From: an uncultured Eubacteriales bacterium
Lineage (GTDB): Bacteria; Bacillota; Clostridia; Oscillospirales; CAG-272
Direction of reading: 5' to 3'
Assembly (NCBI GenBank): GCA_934462885.1
Contig: CAKSJC010000042.1
Span: forward strand, 1 to 10,656
Length of the DNA stretch: 10,656 bases
Shown here: one piece after another, positions 7,957-10,656 of the stretch
Layout: every line of letters begins with the position of its first letter
Position numbering within the stretch: position 1 is the stretch's first letter
Made by a program: the position numbers and the translations under genes
Notes under the pieces: model-generated
What the model saw: only the letters and a program-made list of their open reading frames with translations
What the model was told of the DNA's origin: nothing
Databases searched by the model: none

Positions 7957-7973
7957 AGAAGAGTTATTCTTCT
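7957..7973 (-). repeat. Small stem-loop spanning the stop codon of the first operon gene
   Basis: AGAAGA (7957-7962) and TCTTCT (7968-7973) can pair around a five-base loop. On the minus strand it covers the TAA stop (7964-7966) of the upstream gene, and TTTT follows. Six weak pairs are too few for a confident terminator. It may affect reinitiation at the pseudouridine synthase start 17 bases further on, which has no obvious ribosome binding site. Confidence 0.3.
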
Positions 7974-8311
7974 GTTTTTCTCCAGTAGGTGTAATAGGCA
8001 ATAATCGTGCGTTCTTCTCCGCCATGTTCCATATCGGGAGCTGTTATGACCACGCCCTCGAGAGATAAAAGCTCCCATGCGCTCATGTCCTCTATCTTTG
8101 TGCGAAAGACAACTTCCTTGCTTGAGAACACGATTAGCTCTCCGTCTTTTGAGATGATTGCTCCGCTTCTGCCGATGACCTCTTCTATGCCGTTTATCCT
8201 CTCGGTAACGCACTTAATCGATTTTCCGTTCAAGCGCTCTGCCATGTCTCTTTTATATCTTTTGCTGTTAACATTCTTTTTTTTCATTAAACCATTATTT
8301 TTGCCAAACAT
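7964..8311 (-). CDS. Small basic protein of unknown function, first gene of the walRK-side operon
   Basis: I do not recognise this 115-residue protein. The N-terminus is strongly basic (KKKNVNSKRYKRD, 10-22), without a signal peptide or membrane helix, so it should be cytoplasmic. Residues 30-109 look like a compact beta-rich domain: alternating short strands at SGAIISKDGELIVFSS (49-64) and EVVFRT (66-71), a short helix IEDMSAWELL (73-82), and strands LEGVVIT (84-90) and RTIIAYYTYWR (101-111). The pattern weakly recalls the YabP/YqfC sporulation-coat fold, but the match is not strong enough to name it. The ATG at 8311 has GAGG five bases upstream; a second Met at residue 9 is a possible alternative. 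It is the promoter-proximal gene, 23 bases before the pseudouridine synthase. The ordered strand pattern and good start make it a real gene. Confidence 0.82.
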   Translation of the reverse strand: MFGKNNGLMKKKNVNSKRYKRDMAERLNGKSIKCVTERINGIEEVIGRSGAIISKDGELIVFSSKEVVFRTKIEDMSAWELLSLEGVVITAPDMEHGGEERTIIAYYTYWRKTEE

Positions 8312-8331
8312 ACATACCTCGCTTTACCATA

Positions 8332-8363
8332 ATTTTGTTGACGCATACAAAAATCAACAAAAT
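8332..8363. repeat. Perfect 10-bp-arm inverted repeat upstream of the small-protein gene
   Basis: ATTTTGTTGA (8332-8341) and TCAACAAAAT (8354-8363) are exact reverse complements separated by 12 bases. It lies 21 bases before the 8311 start, at or just after the predicted minus-strand transcription start. It could be a repressor operator or a 5' leader stem; no T-run follows the stem on the minus strand. Confidence 0.5.
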
Positions 8364-8364
8364 C

Positions 8365-8394
8365 AGTAAAATGCCTTGAAAAAATAACTGTCAG
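8365..8394 (-). promoter_or_regulatory. Possible promoter for the minus-strand operon
   Basis: On the minus strand CTGACA (8394-8389, 5 of 6 consensus) and TTTACT (8370-8365, 4 of 6) are 18 bases apart. Transcription would start near 8358, giving a leader of about 47 bases that begins with the inverted repeat 8332-8363. Its -35 box falls inside the spacer of the plus-strand promoter, so the two would compete. A second TTGACA on this strand (8437-8432) has only TACAGT 15 bases on and is less likely. Confidence 0.35.
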
Positions 8395-8404
8395 GGGATA
8401 TCAT
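8376..8404 (+). promoter_or_regulatory. Sigma-A-type promoter for the ABC transporter gene
   Basis: TTGAAA (8376-8381) and TATCAT (8399-8404) each match 5 of 6 consensus bases and are separated by exactly 17 bases. Transcription would start near 8411. It is the best promoter I can see in the gap and faces the ABC gene. Confidence 0.6.
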
Positions 8405-8412
8405 TAAGAAAC

Positions 8413-8422
8413 TGTAATTACA
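8413..8422. promoter_or_regulatory. TGTAATTACA palindrome, possible operator
   Basis: This perfect 10-bp palindrome lies at about +3 to +12 of the predicted plus-strand promoter, a position where a dimeric repressor would block transcription. A second short symmetric element, ATTTG-T-CAAAT, follows at 8429-8439. The binding protein is not encoded in view. Confidence 0.4.
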
Positions 8423-8473
8423 TTTGTTATTTGTCAAATCAATCTTTGCTGTAAATTTCAGAATCCGCGTACA

Positions 8474-8490
8474 CAATACGGTGCAATACG
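8474..8490 (+). repeat. CAATACG direct repeat with 10-base period
   Basis: CAATACG occurs at 8474-8480 and 8484-8490, one helical turn apart, inside the predicted leader of the ABC gene. GCGTA (8467-8471) and TACGC (8487-8491) flank it as a weak inverted pair. It could be a tandem protein-binding site, but chance is possible at this length. Confidence 0.25.
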
Positions 8491-8596
8491 CCATTTTTAA
8501 TTTAAGTACATTGCATACATTATATCACAAAAAAATGAATATGTGTACATTAAATGATATTTTTTATCCGACAGACAAAAGAAAGGCAGGGATCAG

Positions 8597-10656
8597 ATGC
8601 TTCCGCTCGATAAACCGTCAGATGCGCTCATGCGCGTCATGGACGATCATGGAATGAACTGCGAAAACATAACCGCCGCCGTTAAACTGGATCTCGATTT
8701 TTCCGGTTCGTTCGGAGAAAGCTGGCTTCTCTTTGATGAAAAGAATAAAGTGATTCTCAGATTCGAGGCAGATAAAAATTCGATAGAACATAAAACAAAA
8801 AAAAGTTCCGATGATATAATACCCAAACTTCCCGAAGCCGAAAAGGTTTTCTATAAAGACGAACTTTCCCTTCTTCTATATACCGATCTGACAGTTGACC
8901 CGTGTATGTCGCTTAACCGTCTCATCGCGAAACGCCATGAGAACGAAAAGCCCTGCGCCGATCATCTCTCGGAAGAAGAATCCGCACAAAAAACAGACGC
9001 CCGGAACAAGTCCGCCGTATCTGAAATAATTGCCTACTCCACGAATAAAGCCCGTCAAAAGCTCTACGCTTTTATCGAAATAACAGAGCGTATTCTCCGC
9101 GGCGAGGAAATAAATGAAGACGACCAGCTTTTCGAACAGTTCAACGCAAAATGTCCGAAATGCGGCAAAATTTACAAAGATCAGCACAGAAAAATCTGCT
9201 CTGAATGTTCAAACAAAAAAAATATAGTGCACCGCCTTCTTGAGCTTTTAATTCCTTATAAAAAATACACTGCAATACTTATTTTATGTATGCTCGCTTC
9301 GTCAGGCGTCTCGCTTCTCTCTCCTATCTTAAACGGAAAGATACTTTACGACAACGTTATAAATTCGACCGGCAGATGGCACTCCGTCACAAAGCTGTTT
9401 ATTGTTCTCTCATCGATCTTCGTGCTCGCGCTGGTTTCTCTCGGAATAAGCATTATCCAGAACCGTGCGAATGCAAAGCTCTCAACAAGAATGACTAACG
9501 CGATGAAGCAAAAAGTCTTTTCTTCCATGATGGGACTTTCCCTCTCGTATTTCAACAAAAATACGACGGGACGCCTTATCAACCGCGTAAATTATGACGC
9601 TGAAAAAATCAGAAGCTTCTACATAGACGGAATACCGAACTTTGTTATCAATATATTAAACTTTATCGGACTGACAATATTTCTTTTCACCCTTAATCCT
9701 ACGCTCACACTCATTGTTTTTGCTCCGGTTCCCGTAATAATTCTGATATTCAAGTTCGCGCTTCCGAAGCTTTGGAGAATGTACTCAAAACAGTGGAGAA
9801 GTTCATCAGCCCTGAACTCCATGCTCGGCGACTCACTAAACGGAATCCGAGTAGTAAAAGCCTTCGCAAAAGAAGCCGAAGAAACAAACCGCTTCTACGG
9901 TTTTTCCGAACGTCTTTACAAAAGTAACGTAAAACTTAACTTGATGACCCTCACTATCTTTCCCGTAGTAAGCCTTCTTATCGGTATGTCGTCTCAGGCT
10001 ATATGGGGAGTCGGAGGACTTTCCGTTATGGGAGAAACTATGTCATACGGTGAGTTCACGACTTATCTCGGTTATATCGGCATGATATTCGGTCCTCTCC
10101 AGTTCTTCTCGACGTTTACAAACATAGTCACCGACACATTAAATGCAGCTGAACGTATGTTTGAAGTTTTAGACACGCTGCCGGAAGTTGCCGAAACCGG
10201 CGACGCCGTTGATATGCCCTCTTTCCGCGGAAATATTACTTTCAAAGACGTCTCTTTCCACTATACCCCAAACAAACCCATACTTAACGACGTCAATCTG
10301 AAAATAAACGCCGGAGATACAATCGGTCTTGTAGGGCACACAGGTTCCGGAAAAAGTACGATTGCCAATCTTATAACACGTATGTACGACCCCGTTTCGG
10401 GACAGATATTTATCGACGGAGTTGACTTAAAAAAGATAAAGCTTTCATCACTCAGGAAAAATATCGCGATAGTATCACAGGAGATATTCCTTTTCCGAGG
10501 AACGATAGCCGATAACATAAGATACGCAAAACCAAACGCCACAATGGAAGAAGTCATAGCTGCCTCAAAAGCTGCCAATGCTCATGATTTCATCATGGCT
10601 CTTCCCGAAGGGTATGAAACCGAGGTCGGTGCCGGAAAACGCTCGCTCTCCGGCGG
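8597..10656 (+). CDS. ABC exporter half-transporter with N-terminal extension and zinc ribbon (3' end cut off)
   Basis: The frame is open for 686 codons from ATG 8597, the first start after an in-frame TGA at 8555, and runs off the window. An AAAGG/AGGGA site precedes it. Residues 1-180 form a soluble extension with no membrane helix: a strand-rich start (ESWLLFDEKNKVILRFEADK, 41-60) then a charged helical part (about 125-180). A zinc ribbon follows (CPKC at 186-189 and CSEC at 201-204). The exporter membrane domain covers about 210-515 with helices near 224-243, 265-287, 346-366, 370-390, 451-478 and 484-505. The ATPase domain begins at about 546, with Walker A GHTGSGKST (580-588) and Q-loop Gln628; the sequence stops at the LSG of the signature (684-686). 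Substrate is unknown. Similar ABC proteins in Clostridia, as I recall, pair with a DUF1854 gene, which would lie beyond the edge. Confidence 0.9.
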   Translation, partial: MLPLDKPSDALMRVMDDHGMNCENITAAVKLDLDFSGSFGESWLLFDEKNKVILRFEADKNSIEHKTKKSSDDIIPKLPEAEKVFYKDELSLLLYTDLTVDPCMSLNRLIAKRHENEKPCADHLSEEESAQKTDARNKSAVSEIIAYSTNKARQKLYAFIEITERILRGEEINEDDQLFEQFNAKCPKCGKIYKDQHRKICSECSNKKNIVHRLLELLIPYKKYTAILILCMLASSGVSLLSPILNGKILYDNVINSTGRWHSVTKLFIVLSSIFVLALVSLGISIIQNRANAKLSTRMTNAMKQKVFSSMMGLSLSYFNKNTTGRLINRVNYDAEKIRSFYIDGIPNFVINILNFIGLTIFLFTLNPTLTLIVFAPVPVIILIFKFALPKLWRMYSKQWRSSSALNSMLGDSLNGIRVVKAFAKEAEETNRFYGFSERLYKSNVKLNLMTLTIFPVVSLLIGMSSQAIWGVGGLSVMGETMSYGEFTTYLGYIGMIFGPLQFFSTFTNIVTDTLNAAERMFEVLDTLPEVAETGDAVDMPSFRGNITFKDVSFHYTPNKPILNDVNLKINAGDTIGLVGHTGSGKSTIANLITRMYDPVSGQIFIDGVDLKKIKLSSLRKNIAIVSQEIFLFRGTIADNIRYAKPNATMEEVIAASKAANAHDFIMALPEGYETEVGAGKRSLSG

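Larger units (their letters stand above)
8312..8596. other. Divergent intergenic control region (285 bases, AT-rich)
   Basis: This is the only gap over 100 bases in the window. It separates the minus-strand operon from the ABC transporter. It holds overlapping promoter-like elements in both directions, a 10-bp palindrome, a 10-bp-arm inverted repeat, a CAATACG pair, and three TACATT copies (8507, 8516 and 8546). From the predicted plus start near 8411 the ABC gene would have a leader of about 186 bases. I see no recognisable riboswitch or terminator in that leader. Confidence 0.7.

Noticed and set aside
8424..8657. Plus-strand 77-codon frame overlapping the ABC gene start
   Set aside because: Out of frame with the ABC gene, without a ribosome binding site, and its C-terminal third is simply the ABC coding sequence in another frame.
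8876..9187. Minus-strand 103-codon frame inside the ABC gene
   Set aside because: Opposite the zinc-ribbon region, with a cysteine- and phenylalanine-rich composition typical of antisense of charged codons.

Overview
The window looks like a low-to-moderate GC chromosome segment from a member of the Bacillota, most likely class Clostridia. The evidence is a WalR-WalK two-component system followed by YycH-like and YycI-like membrane proteins, which is a Bacillota-specific gene order, together with GGAGG-type ribosome binding sites and tightly packed genes. Species cannot be read from the sequence.

Layout. From about 8311 down to position 1, eight genes run head to tail on the minus strand, with gaps of 12 to 76 bases and one 20-base overlap. 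In transcription order they are: a small basic protein I do not recognise (8311-7964); an RluA-family RNA pseudouridine synthase (7940-6978); a DUF3810-type membrane protein with an HEMAH zinc-protease motif (6997-5891); a secreted protein with a copper-amine-oxidase-N-like stalk domain and a degenerate NodB/polysaccharide-deacetylase-like domain (5814-4786); walR (4763-4050); walK (3988-2159); a yycH-like gene (2137-752); and a yycI-like gene (739 to the left edge, cut off). On the plus strand, after a 285-base divergent intergenic region, an ABC exporter half-transporter with an unusual N-terminal extension and a zinc ribbon starts at 8597. It runs off the right edge inside its LSGG signature.

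How the genes work together. WalK/WalR is the cell-wall homeostasis system of Bacillota, and YycH and YycI are membrane-anchored extracytoplasmic regulators of WalK. A membrane metallopeptidase and an exported, probably non-catalytic, polysaccharide-deacetylase-like protein just upstream make this look like an envelope-surveillance cluster, which is inference from context. The ABC transporter is divergently transcribed and may share a control region with the operon.

Non-coding signals. The clearest are a perfect 14-bp hairpin inside the yycH-like gene followed by a T-run on the opposite strand (828-862), a perfect 9-bp-arm hairpin between walR and walK (4004-4027), a good plus-strand promoter (8376-8404) with a 10-bp palindrome just past its predicted start (8413-8422), and a 10-bp-arm inverted repeat upstream of the minus-strand operon (8332-8363). 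I saw no tRNA, rRNA, insertion sequence or CRISPR array.
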